Source: Lachnospiraceae bacterium (GTDB taxonomy: Bacteria; Bacillota; Clostridia; Lachnospirales; Lachnospiraceae). Taken from it: 14,707 bases of DNA. The stretch spans positions 1-14,707 of the forward strand of contig SFNX01000058.1 in assembly GCA_004552595.1 (NCBI GenBank), read 5' to 3'. The notes beneath the pieces are model-generated. The model saw nothing but the letters and a program-made list of their open reading frames with translations. It was not told where the DNA came from and searched no databases. Both the position numbers and the translations under genes were made by a program. Shown here piece after piece: positions 1 through 8,373 of this stretch; the first letter of the stretch is position 1; the number at the start of each line of letters is the position of its first letter.

Positions 1-1
1 T

Positions 2-2283
2 CAGGTTAAGATGATTAACGAAGATGGTGTTGAAGTTAAGGTTGATAAGACAGAGCCTGTTAAGGATGGTAAGCAGATGCTTAAGGAAGCATATGATGCA
101 TACCAGAAAGCCTTAGCAGATGCAGTTAAGAAGGGCAAAGATATTTCGACAATTAATCTTCCTGCCCTTAATGCAGATACAATCGTTGCAGTAAACATTG
201 ACCATACACGTAACAGAATTATTATCTGTCGTGTGGCTGATATTCTCGGCAGATACTATTCATCAATGAATCAGGCATTACTTGCATACGAGAACGGTGA
301 GATTACACTTCACCAGGATATCAACGTTAAGGTTACTAAGAATACTGCAGACGGCGTCTCATTTTCAACGAAATCATTCCTCAGGATTTAGGCTTTGTTG
401 AGAGAAATAAAGACGATATAGATAGCTTACTTAAGCTTGAAGTAGACAAGCATGTTGGTAAGAAAGGACTTAAGCAGATTCTTCAGAAGGTTATCAACAC
501 ACACGGAGCTACTAAGACAGCAGAAGTTCTTGATGACATCAAGGCTATGGGTTATAAGTACTCAACCCGAGCTGCAATGACAGTATCTGTATCAGATATG
601 ACAGTGCCTGCTAAGAAGGCAGAAATGCTTGATAAGGCACAGGAGAGAGTTGATAAGATTACTAAGGACTACAGACGTGGTATCATCACAGAAGAAGAGC
701 GTTATAAGTCAGTAGTAAGAACATGGGAAAATGCCGACGAACAGCTTAAGAACCTCCTTATCGATGGTCTTGATAAGTATAACAACCTGTTCATGATGGC
801 TGACTCAGGAGCCCGTGGTTCTAACCAGCAGATTAAACAGCTTGCAGGTATGCGTGGATGTATGGCTGATACAATGGGACGTACAATCGAACTTCCTATT
901 AAGTCTAACTTCCGTGAAGGTCTTGACGTACTTGAGTATTTCATCTCAGCTCATGGTGCCCGTAAGGGACTTTCTGATACTGCTCTTCGTACAGCTGACT
1001 CAGGATACCTTACACGTCGTCTTGTAGACGTATCACAGGAGCTTGTTATCAGAGAGATGGATTGTTCTGAGAACAGAGCTACAATTCCTGGAATGGAAGT
1101 TGAAGGCTTCAGCGCAGGTAAAGAAGTAATTGAGTCAATTTCTGACAGACTTCTTGGAAGATATGCTGCAGAAGACATTGTTGATGAAGCAGGTAATGTA
1201 TTGGTTGAGGCTAATCACCTCATCACACCAAGAAGAGTTGATAATATAGTTAAAGCCGGAATTAAGAAAGCTAAGATTCGTACTATTCTTACATGTAAGT
1301 GCAAGAACGGTATCTGTTCTAAGTGTTACGGTTCTAACCTTGCTACAGGTGAGGCAGTTCAGGTTGGTGAAGCAGTTGGTATTATCGCTGCTCAGTCAAT
1401 CGGTGAGCCTGGTACACAGCTTACAATGAGAAACTTCCACTCAGGCGGTATCGCCGGTGGTGACGATATCACTCAGGGTCTTCCTCGAGTTGAAGAACTC
1501 TTCGAGGCCAGAAAGCCTAAGAGAGTTGCAATTCTTTCAGAAATCGACGGTCTTGCACAGATTAAAGAGACTAAGAAGAAGAGAGAAGTTGTTGTTACTA
1601 ACGAAGAGACAGGTGAAATCAGAACATATCCTATTCCGTTTAACTCACGTATCATGATTGATGATATTGACGGAAAAGGACAGATGGTTAAGACAGGTGA
1701 TGTAATCACTGATGGTTCTGTAGATCCACATGATTTATTAAGAATCCAGGGCGTACGTTCAGTACAGGATTACATTCTTCGTGAAGTACAGTCTGCATAC
1801 AGACTTCAGGGTGTTGAGCTTAACGATAAGCACATTGAAGTTATTGTTCGTCAGATGCTTAAGAAGGTTAGGGTTGAAGAGGCAGGAGATACAGATTTCT
1901 TACCTGGAACAATGGTTGATGCACTTGAGCTTGAAGAAGTTAACGAGAGACTTGAGAGCGAAGGAAAGAAGCCTGCAGAAATCACAAAGGAAATCCTTGG
2001 TATTTCAAAGGCAGCTCTTGCAACAAGCTCATTCCTTTCAGCAGCTTCATTCCAGGAGACAACAAAGGTTCTTACTGAAGCAGCAATTAAAGGAAAGGTT
2101 GATCCGCTTATCGGCCTTAAGGAGAACGTTATTATTGGTAAGTTAATCCCTGCAGGTACAGGTATGAAGCGTTACCAGAACGTAGTTCTTGATACTTCTG
2201 AAGCAGACACAACAGATGTGGCAGATGCATTGGAAGATGCATATGAAGAAGCAGAAGTTAGTGCTGAAATTACAGAAGAGTAA
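2..2283 (+). CDS. rpoC: RNA polymerase beta' subunit, C-terminal part, 5'-truncated by window and frameshifted
   Basis: This is the large catalytic subunit of RNA polymerase; the start and the NADFDGD active site lie upstream of the window. Reading begins in frame 2 and continues to about 354, then in frame 1 from 355 to the TAA at 2281. Frame 1 has no stop between 361 and 547, and it encodes the expected IFNEIIPQDLGF stretch and the INTHGATKTAEVLDDIKAMG stretch. Further on are the bridge-helix region (ADTMGR to HGARKGLSDTALRTADSGY, about 860-1020), the zinc site with Cys codons at 1063, 1294, 1315 and 1324, and the trigger loop (GGIAGGDDITQGLPRVEELF, about 1441-1505). The frame change is explained by one missing C (GACGG-CGT where GAC GGC CGT is expected) or by a larger 3n+1 deletion. 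The first 85 or so residues do not resemble the usual RpoC stretch. Identity is certain; the lesion is probably a sequence error. Confidence 0.97.
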
Positions 2284-2302
2284 TTTCTAAAATCAATAAA
2301 TA

Positions 2303-2332
2303 AAAAGGCATCCGGGAAACCGGATGCCTTTT
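2303..2332. terminator. Bidirectional intrinsic terminator between rpoC and the pilus-like operon
   Basis: There is a perfect 13-bp stem (2303-2315 with 2320-2332) closed by a GAAA tetraloop. The arms begin with AAAA and end with TTTT, so a U-run follows the hairpin in both directions. It starts 20 nt after the rpoC stop and ends 18 nt before the stop of the convergent PilT gene, so it can serve both transcripts. Confidence 0.93.
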
Positions 2333-2349
2333 AATATATAATACAAAAC

Positions 2350-3435
2350 TTACGAGTCTCTTAACGATGTTGCATTCTTAATTTTCTTAAGCAATAATTC
2401 AGGGTCCTGTGCATATTCAAGGGCAACCTTTTCATCAACCTTTCCTGACTGAACAAGGTCTAAAAGACTTGTGTCCATTGAAATCATACCTTCTGAACGG
2501 GATGTTGCAATCATACCGTCAATCTGATGAACCTTTGATTCACGAATCATGTTTTTGATAGCAGGCGTTAAAGTCATAATCTCAAATGCAGGAACTATGT
2601 TGCCATCTTTGGTAGGAATAAGCTGCTGCGATACAACTGCCTGAAGCACCATTGAAAGCTGAACTGCTATCTGATGCTGCTGGTTAGGCGGGAATGCATC
2701 GATAATTCTGTCGATAGTATTTGAAGCACCGATAGTATGCAATGTTGAAAGAATGAGATGACCTGTCTCTGCAGCTGTCATTGCAACGCTCATAGTTTCG
2801 TGGTCACGCATTTCTCCAAGAAGAATTACATCAGGACTCTGTCTTAACGATGCTCTTAATGCCGTTAAATAGCTGTCTGTATCGGTAACAACCTCACGCT
2901 GTGATACAATACTCATTTTATGCTGGTGAAGATACTCAAGCGGGTCCTCAAGCGTAATAATGTGTGACTGGCGCGTAGTATTGATATGGTCAATCATACA
3001 TGCAAGAGTAGTTGATTTACCGGAGCCCGCAGGACCTGTCACAAGTACAAGACCTTTCTTGTATTCGGAAAATTCCATTATTCTTTCAGGTATTAATAAA
3101 TCTTCAGGCTTTGGTATGTTAAAGTTGATAACACGAATTACAGCAGATAAAGAGCCACGTTGCTTGTATGCATTAATTCTAAACCTTGCAACACCGGCTA
3201 ATGCAAATGAAAAGTCATCATCACCGCATTTTCTTAAGCGGTCCATATTACGGTTTCCGGCAAGAGAATAAATCTCTGAAACCATTGCATCGGTATCAGG
3301 CGGAAGAAGTCTGTCAGTTCCTTCTGTCATTATCTGTCCGTGTGACTTATAAGAAAGCGGACGACCGGCAACAATAAAGATATCCGATGCCTGTCCGTCC
3401 TTTGTAATTTTAGCAAGTAAATCGACTATAGCCAT
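2350..3435 (-). CDS. pilT: PilT-type twitching/retraction ATPase
   Basis: This 361-residue protein is a hexameric secretion ATPase of the GspE/PilT superfamily, which hydrolyses ATP at the inner face of the membrane to drive pilus subunit extraction. Visible motifs are Walker A GPAGSGKST (134-142), the Asp box TLEDPLEY (161-168, E163), Walker B DVILLGE (202-208, E208) and the His box TAAETGHLILSTLHT (220-234). Near the C-terminus AIKNMIRE (292-299) corresponds to the AIRNLIRE motif that marks PilT rather than PilB. Length and domain order are normal for PilT. It is the last gene of the minus-strand operon, 8 nt after its neighbour, with an AGGGGGA ribosome site before ATG. No PilB extension ATPase is in the window, so it either partners with one elsewhere or works in a retraction-type role only. 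Confidence 0.93.
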   Translation of the reverse strand: MAIVDLLAKITKDGQASDIFIVAGRPLSYKSHGQIMTEGTDRLLPPDTDAMVSEIYSLAGNRNMDRLRKCGDDDFSFALAGVARFRINAYKQRGSLSAVIRVINFNIPKPEDLLIPERIMEFSEYKKGLVLVTGPAGSGKSTTLACMIDHINTTRQSHIITLEDPLEYLHQHKMSIVSQREVVTDTDSYLTALRASLRQSPDVILLGEMRDHETMSVAMTAAETGHLILSTLHTIGASNTIDRIIDAFPPNQQHQIAVQLSMVLQAVVSQQLIPTKDGNIVPAFEIMTLTPAIKNMIRESKVHQIDGMIATSRSEGMISMDTSLLDLVQSGKVDEKVALEYAQDPELLLKKIKNATSLRDS

Positions 3436-3443
3436 AAATCCCC

Positions 3444-3959
3444 CTAGAATAAGAGTCCGCCCTTTTCCTCATTAATAGTATCAGTCTCAGATGGTACGTA
3501 TGTTGAAACATTTTCCCACTCTGTAATGATAAAACAGTCAGCAGTAGGACGAGACGGGTAAACTACCTTAAGTGTAACACATAAATCCTGATTAGCAGTA
3601 ACAGGAATTTCATAATGAATATACGTGTTGTCAGCTTCCCGTGTAATTGAATAATTTGAATTGTCCTTAAACAGTTCTTCTATCTTATCAAAGTATTCTT
3701 CTTCGTCATACATTTTTGCATGCTTAGTCAAAAGTGAGTCAATATTCGCTAAATTCACCTCCGCTAGGCTTTTCGCTGAATAGTATGCACTTACTCGTTC
3801 ACCCGTAGCCTTGGCCAGACGGTTATCGGCATTAGCGGACACAAACGAAAGAGCAGCAAATGTTACAAGGCATAAAAGCACGAAAGTAACAAGGATTGAA
3901 GAAGAGCCGACATTCATTCCTGCTGAAATATTCTTTTTCTTTTTGCTTAAGTTACTCAT
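3444..3959 (-). CDS. Single-pass membrane protein of pilus operon, PilX/pseudopilin-like
   Basis: This 171-residue protein has a short basic N-terminus (SKKKKN), a single hydrophobic segment at about 22-42, and a soluble C-terminal domain rich in acidic and aromatic residues. The segment is followed by a helix-like stretch (NADNRLAKATGERVSAYYSAKSL) of the kind that continues the N-terminal helix in pilins and PilX-like minor pilins. A G-M-N-V-G sequence at 14-18 precedes the hydrophobic core, but there is no canonical prepilin G|FxxxE site. It sits between another pseudopilin-like gene (6 nt gap) and pilT (8 nt gap). Context and topology suggest a minor pilin or assembly factor of the system; the family is not one I can name, and the function is inferred. 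Confidence 0.8.
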   Translation of the reverse strand: MSNLSKKKKNISAGMNVGSSSILVTFVLLCLVTFAALSFVSANADNRLAKATGERVSAYYSAKSLAEVNLANIDSLLTKHAKMYDEEEYFDKIEELFKDNSNYSITREADNTYIHYEIPVTANQDLCVTLKVVYPSRPTADCFIITEWENVSTYVPSETDTINEEKGGLLF

Positions 3960-3965
3960 ATATTC

Positions 3966-4409
3966 CTAATTATTGTAAGTCTTACGTATATATTTTGAAG
4001 TATTTATTGAATAAATGATGTCGTAATAGTCTTTAATCTGCAGGAAATCAACATTAAGGCTGTAGAGATTACCTGTTGCATTGATTGTGACATCGGCGGC
4101 ATAGCGCGCATTTTCATAATCGTCAGTCTCTTTGAAATTCTCATCATAATATATGACAAAGTAGTCATCATCGCCAACAGCGTTAGGATAGTGATTCTGA
4201 ACCGATGTGAGGCTACCATCCGTGCCGTTCATTACTTCTGCTATGCTCTGCGTGATGTTGATTGCCTCGTTAAGCTTTTTAGTCTCGTTAGAAGTAAGGT
4301 GAGCTCTTACAAAAAGCTGCACGCACACGGCAGATGCAAGCGAGAAGAAGAGTATCGTGATAATAAGCTCCATTAGTACAAGAGACGTTCTTGATTTTGC
4401 CTTATTCAT
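3966..4409 (-). CDS. Pseudopilin-like protein with atypical prepilin signal
   Basis: I chose the ATG at 4409 (147 residues). The in-frame GTG at 4418 lies inside the AGGAGGTG ribosome site, so it is not a credible start. The N-terminus reads MNKAKSRTS then LVLMELIITILFFSLAS, which follows the type IV prepilin plan: short basic leader, hydrophobic helix and a Glu at +5 (E14) if cut after S9. The residue at -1 is Ser instead of the usual Gly. A roughly 110-residue extracytoplasmic domain follows. The start overlaps the stop of the upstream gene by 8 nt (ATGAATAA), so the two are probably translationally coupled. It is likely a minor pseudopilin of the PilC/PilT system; cleavage by a prepilin peptidase is plausible but unproven. 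Confidence 0.82.
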   Translation of the reverse strand: MNKAKSRTSLVLMELIITILFFSLASAVCVQLFVRAHLTSNETKKLNEAINITQSIAEVMNGTDGSLTSVQNHYPNAVGDDDYFVIYYDENFKETDDYENARYAADVTINATGNLYSLNVDFLQIKDYYDIIYSINTSKYIRKTYNN

Positions 4410-4902
4410 TGGCTTCACCTCCTGTATAGCTTGTCAGTGATACATGAAAGCTTGTGTCTACGTTTTCGCCCTTTAATGTGAACTTATAAAGGTTTTTAGT
4501 ACACTCGATTGCGCTCATACTCTCAAGCGGCGTAATTTTAGTGCCGGCTGATTTATTAAGCTCATTGTCTGATAATGTTGTGTACTCCTTAAGATAGCCT
4601 TCATCACAGTAAAGGTAAGTGGCGTAGTCCTTACCGTTAACATTTCTTGTAAGTGTAATGACTGAGTCGCCTGAATCATCTGAAATTAAAATACCGTTTA
4701 AATTATCATTCTGACGGATCTTCTCAATGATATATGTATAGCACGTTCTGTTCTCGAAGCTTACTTCGCTGCTTTTAACTGTCGATTTATAAATTTTTGC
4801 ACCAAAGAGCACAATAAAAAGAGCGCATATTAAAAATACCGCAAAGAGCGCCAGTATGAATAGTGCGTCAATTATTGATTTGTCCCTTTTACCGAATTTC
4901 AT
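4402..4902 (-). CDS. Small membrane protein of pilus operon, possibly DUF4860-like
   Basis: This 166-residue protein has a charged N-terminus (MKFGKRDKS), one hydrophobic segment at about 13-36 and an exported domain. That domain contains RTCYTYIIEKIRQND (about 52-66), a pattern I associate with a Clostridia family of unknown function that travels with pilin-like genes. I recall it as DUF4860, but I cannot verify the name here. It is the second of the four small single-pass proteins between pilC and pilT, and has a modest GGAG ribosome site. No enzymatic motif is visible. By position and topology it is probably a pseudopilin-like structural component. Confidence 0.8.
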   Translation of the reverse strand: MKFGKRDKSIIDALFILALFAVFLICALFIVLFGAKIYKSTVKSSEVSFENRTCYTYIIEKIRQNDNLNGILISDDSGDSVITLTRNVNGKDYATYLYCDEGYLKEYTTLSDNELNKSAGTKITPLESMSAIECTKNLYKFTLKGENVDTSFHVSLTSYTGGEANE

Positions 4903-4929
4903 TTAATTCTCCGTGTTGAAGTATATTTG

Positions 4930-5262
4930 CTATTTTGCCTTAGGAATAATTGTAACCTTAGGCATGATATTAGCACCGATATATTCATAATCGACAATGA
5001 ATTTGTCATCATCGTATGTGAGTCCGTAGTGGTCTTTAATGTAGTTAACGTCAGGGGGATACATGCCCTCAACGCAGTAGCAGTGAACAATGTCTCTGTT
5101 AATGGCCTTTATGAGAATTTCCTCGTCATTGACCAAAGAAGAGTTTGAAACCGCAGCAATTCCGTAAATAAACAGAACTATTGTTGTCACAAAAATGACA
5201 ACCGAAACGTTGAACGAACTGAATATTCTTTTTTTGAAGTCAGGCTTTGTAAAACGATTCAT
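4930..5262 (-). CDS. Small pseudopilin-like membrane protein
   Basis: This 110-residue protein has a basic N-terminus, one hydrophobic segment at about 17-38 and a short exported domain. That domain carries C61-x-C63 followed by a tyrosine- and aspartate-rich part (EGMYPPDVNYIKDHYGLTYD, then IVDYEYIGANIMP). The YPP...L..HYG region resembles the short C-terminal domain of small type II secretion or type IV pilin-like proteins, in which a YP motif follows the long N-terminal helix. No prepilin peptidase site (GFTLIE type) is present. The gene is directly downstream of pilC (25 nt gap) and is the first of four similar small genes. The ribosome site is weak (GGATAG). Function is inferred from context only. 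Confidence 0.78.
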   Translation of the reverse strand: MNRFTKPDFKKRIFSSFNVSVVIFVTTIVLFIYGIAAVSNSSLVNDEEILIKAINRDIVHCYCVEGMYPPDVNYIKDHYGLTYDDDKFIVDYEYIGANIMPKVTIIPKAK

Positions 5263-5287
5263 AGCTATCCTTAATTCAAATATTATA

Positions 5288-6361
5288 TTATCCGATTGAG
5301 CTCATAATTCCCATAAGCGGCATGATAACCGAAAGTAGAATAAGGCATACAACAACAGACAAAATGATTACAAGAGTAGGCTCTAATACTGAGATTGTGT
5401 TGGATAATGCATTGTCGACTTCTTCATCGTAGCTGTCGGCGATTTTCTTAAACACTTTATCTACAGAACCTGATTTAAAGCCGATGTTAACCATCTTAGA
5501 ATACATTGCAGAAAAGATTCCTGTCTTAGCAAGGGATTCGGAAAACGAAATACCGGGTGTATTCTCATCACCGTCCATAAGCTTCTTACATTCATCGATT
5601 TTCTTAACCATCGCTTCGTTATCTACAAGCTGAGCCGTAAGCTCAAGGCTTTTGTCAGTGTCAAGACCGGCAGCTTTCATTATTGCCATACCCGAAGCAA
5701 ACCGGCCGGCCGCTACTTTGTCGTAAAAGCCTTTGGTCAATGGGAACTTCGCAAGGAACGAAAACAGTGCCTTTTTGCCTGATTGCACCTTAGTAAAGTA
5801 GAGAAATAACAGGGCTAATAGCACCACAATGCCGACAAAAACTGCTGAATAAGTCGAAAGCGTGTTACCAAAGTTAAGAAGACCTTTGGAAAAGCCTGTC
5901 ATTTCGGTTCCAAGCTGAACGAATACCTGCTGGAATATCGGAAGAACCTTGATTACAAGCACTAAAATGACAATCATCATCATGAAAATAATGAGGAATG
6001 GGTATGTAACGGCGCTTTTAATGCTCTGTGCAACAGCCTCCTCACGGTTGTAATGGTTGGCTAAAGATTCAAGCACCTCGTCTAATTTACCGGAAGTATT
6101 TCCGATTTCTATCATATTTAATGCGTACTTAGGGAAAACGCCTGAAGCTTCGCATGCTTTATGGAAAGGCTCACCCAAATCGCACATCTTGGCGATTGGC
6201 TCAAGTATTCTTACGGCTTCTTCAGAAGCAGCGTCTTCGAGCATAAGGGAAATTCCTGATTCCGGTGTCTGACCTGCCTTTAAAATCATGGCCATCTGGT
6301 CACAAAACATGGCAAGCTCTTTATTTGACATCATTTTCAGTCTTTTTGAATCATTTTCCAT
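5288..6361 (-). CDS. pilC: PilC/GspF-family inner-membrane platform protein
   Basis: This 357-residue polytopic protein is of the GspF/PilC family, which forms the membrane platform linking secretion ATPases to the pilus or pseudopilus. It has two repeated T2SS-F domains: residues about 15-140 (LAMFCDQMAMILKAGQTPESGI, and the typical EIGNTSGKLDEVLESL at about 85-100) and about 216-345 (RFASGMAIMKAAGLDTDKSLEL, VNIGFKSGSVDKVFKKIADSY). Membrane segments are at about 121-140, 172-190 and 327-350. A strong CGGAGGAA site precedes ATG, 15 nt after the transglutaminase gene stop. It is slightly short for PilC (commonly about 400 residues), the missing length being N-terminal. It is the core structural marker that this operon encodes a type IV pilus- or T2SS-like machine. 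Confidence 0.92.
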   Translation of the reverse strand: MENDSKRLKMMSNKELAMFCDQMAMILKAGQTPESGISLMLEDAASEEAVRILEPIAKMCDLGEPFHKACEASGVFPKYALNMIEIGNTSGKLDEVLESLANHYNREEAVAQSIKSAVTYPFLIIFMMMIVILVLVIKVLPIFQQVFVQLGTEMTGFSKGLLNFGNTLSTYSAVFVGIVVLLALLFLYFTKVQSGKKALFSFLAKFPLTKGFYDKVAAGRFASGMAIMKAAGLDTDKSLELTAQLVDNEAMVKKIDECKKLMDGDENTPGISFSESLAKTGIFSAMYSKMVNIGFKSGSVDKVFKKIADSYDEEVDNALSNTISVLEPTLVIILSVVVCLILLSVIMPLMGIMSSIG

Positions 6362-6376
6362 ACTTAATTCCTCCGG

Positions 6377-7339
6377 TTAGTACATGTATTTCACGGTATA
6401 GCTTGAACCGTCACCTATAAAGTCTTTGATTTTACCTATATCTTTTGAATTGGACGCAAGAGTAGGGTCCATAAGAGTCCAGTTTGTTCCGTCGAATTTG
6501 ATAACGCCGCCAATCCAGCCTAAATCCTTGGTGTATACGGAAATCCAGGCGTGGTATGCATCCTTGGCATAGCCGATTTCCAAGCGCGTTGGAATTCCCT
6601 GGCTTCTTAACATTGCAGCCATCAAAGAAGCGTAGTCGAAGCATATTCCTTTACCGGTTGACATAACTTCATCAACATCCGGGAGGTAATTTGATGCAAC
6701 CGTTTTTGCTTCCTCATGGTCATAAGTTACATTATTTATTACAAAATCATAAACCCTGCCGACAACTTCTAAGTCACATGTCGCGTCCTTGGCAAGCTCT
6801 GCAGCCTTTTTAACTGCCGCAAAGTTTTCATCAAAATAAACGTACTGGTTCGGATACAAAAACGGTCCGAACTCATTAGTTATTGTAACACTTATTCTGT
6901 CTGTCATGCTTAAGGCATACTGATCATTTTCAATATTTTCATAAACGGAAATATCATAATCGCCGCTCCCTTGAGAGAGTGGTATTACGGTCTGATTATC
7001 AGGAATAATATTATAAGTATATGTAATCTGATTGGACCCGGTCAACTGAAGCTTAACCTTACTTGTATCGCCCGTGTATGTAAAAACAATGTATCCTTCC
7101 GATGCATTTGAATAGTCTATGATCGCATCAGATGAAGAAATTGTTGATACACCGCTTGCAACAGGTTTAAGTACGATTGTTTCGTTAGTACGGCCGCCCG
7201 TGTTACTTGTGGTGATGTCAACGCTTGCAACATCAACGGAAGAATTGCCTTTGCAACCGGATATCAGACCTGCTAAAGAAATGATCAGACATAATATTAT
7301 ATTTTTATATAAAATTACGTGGCATTTATTTGGTCTCAT
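6377..7339 (-). CDS. Transglutaminase-like lipoprotein
   Basis: This 320-residue protein has a lipoprotein signal peptide: basic start, hydrophobic segment at about 9-27 and lipobox ISGC with the lipidated Cys at 29. A beta-rich, Thr/Ser-rich region follows (about 30-170), then a transglutaminase-like core (about 190-295). The catalytic triad is visible as C233 in GKGICFDYASLMAAMLRSQG, H263 in YHAWISVY and D291 in LMDPT. Such surface enzymes act as cysteine proteases or transamidases. ATG overlaps the stop of the anti-sigma-like gene by 14 nt and has no clear ribosome site, so it may depend on translational coupling. Lying directly before pilC, it may act on surface proteins or on the pilus-like fibre; that role is inference. 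Confidence 0.88.
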   Translation of the reverse strand: MRPNKCHVILYKNIILCLIISLAGLISGCKGNSSVDVASVDITTSNTGGRTNETIVLKPVASGVSTISSSDAIIDYSNASEGYIVFTYTGDTSKVKLQLTGSNQITYTYNIIPDNQTVIPLSQGSGDYDISVYENIENDQYALSMTDRISVTITNEFGPFLYPNQYVYFDENFAAVKKAAELAKDATCDLEVVGRVYDFVINNVTYDHEEAKTVASNYLPDVDEVMSTGKGICFDYASLMAAMLRSQGIPTRLEIGYAKDAYHAWISVYTKDLGWIGGVIKFDGTNWTLMDPTLASNSKDIGKIKDFIGDGSSYTVKYMY

Positions 7340-7808
7340 TTAATACTGCCTGAATACATTCCCCGCTTTTAGTAGGAATATAAATATTAAGTGCGTCCCC
7401 GTTGTACGGAAGAATTACGACGCCCGATGATGAGTCTGCCTGGTCAGGATACACAAGTGCTCCGTCATTCTTTTTTGCATAAATATTTTTAAAGTCGGCA
7501 TCGCCGGATAAAGTCATCACAAAGCAGTCCTCGTATAGCATATGAGATGCCACGACAACCGTCTTTGACGAATTAATGAGCATAAAACTAGGGTCAGCCT
7601 TGAAAAAAAGAGGAGATATTACTGCAACAATAAGGAAAAATATTGCTATAATCTTGAATACAAATATTTTTCTCCTCTGAAGGCTGTGAATAAGCATATC
7701 CGTCTCAAGCGTATCAGAAGTAGGAGGGAGATTGCAAGTATCAAGTATATTATTAAGCATTTCATCTGCTTTTTCTTTATCAAGACGATAATTTGACTTT
7801 TTTTTCAT
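7326..7808 (-). CDS. Probable membrane-bound anti-sigma factor
   Basis: I start this gene at ATG 7808 (160 residues), because a very strong AAAGGAGGAGA site lies just upstream; an in-frame ATG at 7853 would sit inside the sigma gene. The protein has a charged cytoplasmic part (1-47, KEKADEMLNNILDTC), one membrane segment (about 48-69) and an exported domain of about 90 residues. No zinc-binding HxxxCxxC motif of ZAS anti-sigma factors is seen, so the assignment rests on topology and on its place 16 nt after the ECF sigma gene, where anti-sigma genes usually sit. The exported domain could sense envelope or pilus state; that is inference. Confidence 0.78.
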   Translation of the reverse strand: MKKKSNYRLDKEKADEMLNNILDTCNLPPTSDTLETDMLIHSLQRRKIFVFKIIAIFFLIVAVISPLFFKADPSFMLINSSKTVVVASHMLYEDCFVMTLSGDADFKNIYAKKNDGALVYPDQADSSSGVVILPYNGDALNIYIPTKSGECIQAVLNETK

Positions 7809-7824
7809 GACATTCTCCTCCTTT

Positions 7825-8373
7825 CTAAAAATTCTTAAGTTTTTCTTTTGCACTCTGAAGATATCTCTTGACAGTACTGCGGCTGATGGAGAGTGCTTTT
7901 GCTATTTCCTCAAGCTTCATATCGTTGTAATACCTAAGAACGATGACCTGCTTTTCTAGGAACGGTAGTCTGTCGATCGCTTCTCTTAGCTTTCTGACTT
8001 CGTCATTGCGCTCATAAACATCCTCAGGATTATGTTCTATGTTGTCGTCTCTTGTTAATTCAAGCTGATCTGAATCAACTACGCCATACTGTGAATTGAG
8101 CTTCTTACACATATCATAGCACGTGTGGAAGTTAATCTGATTAAGCCATGCAATAAAAAGAGAAGGATCGTTTATGCCCTGCATGTTTTTGAATGCGGTG
8201 ATGTAGGTTTCCTGAACCGCATCCTGTGCAAGGTGTTCGTCCTTTAAATATCTTAAGGCATAATTATACACCTTCTGACATGAAATTGTGTACAACTCGG
8301 AAAAAGCCTGCGAATCACCGTTCTGTGCCTTCTTCACAAGAGTTGCAATATATACATGGTCGTAATCTGCCAT
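7825..8373 (-). CDS. ECF-type sigma-70 family RNA polymerase sigma factor
   Basis: This 182-residue protein has the two-domain build of extracytoplasmic function sigma factors. Region 2 covers about 20-90 (AFSELYTISCQKVYNYALRY, then LAQDAVQETYITAFKNM at 48-64, the -10 recognition helix). Region 4 covers about 128-180 (LPFLEKQVIVLRYYNDMKLEEIAKAL, with the helix-turn-helix at 154-175, SISRSTVKRYLQSAKEKL). The linker at about 95-125 is acidic. The start codon shares one base with the stop of the GGDEF gene (TAATG), and the probable anti-sigma gene follows by 16 nt. Being in the same transcript as the pilus-like genes it probably controls this operon, itself or other surface functions. Confidence 0.94.
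   Translation of the reverse strand: MADYDHVYIATLVKKAQNGDSQAFSELYTISCQKVYNYALRYLKDEHLAQDAVQETYITAFKNMQGINDPSLFIAWLNQINFHTCYDMCKKLNSQYGVVDSDQLELTRDDNIEHNPEDVYERNDEVRKLREAIDRLPFLEKQVIVLRYYNDMKLEEIAKALSISRSTVKRYLQSAKEKLKNF

Noticed and set aside
1781..2146. 121-codon plus-strand frame inside rpoC
   Set aside because: Leu/Arg/Gln-rich shadow frame fully inside rpoC.
7809..7853. Upstream ATG adding 15 residues to the anti-sigma-like protein
   Set aside because: It lies within the 3' end of the sigma gene, and the strong AAAGGAGGAGA site points to ATG 7808.
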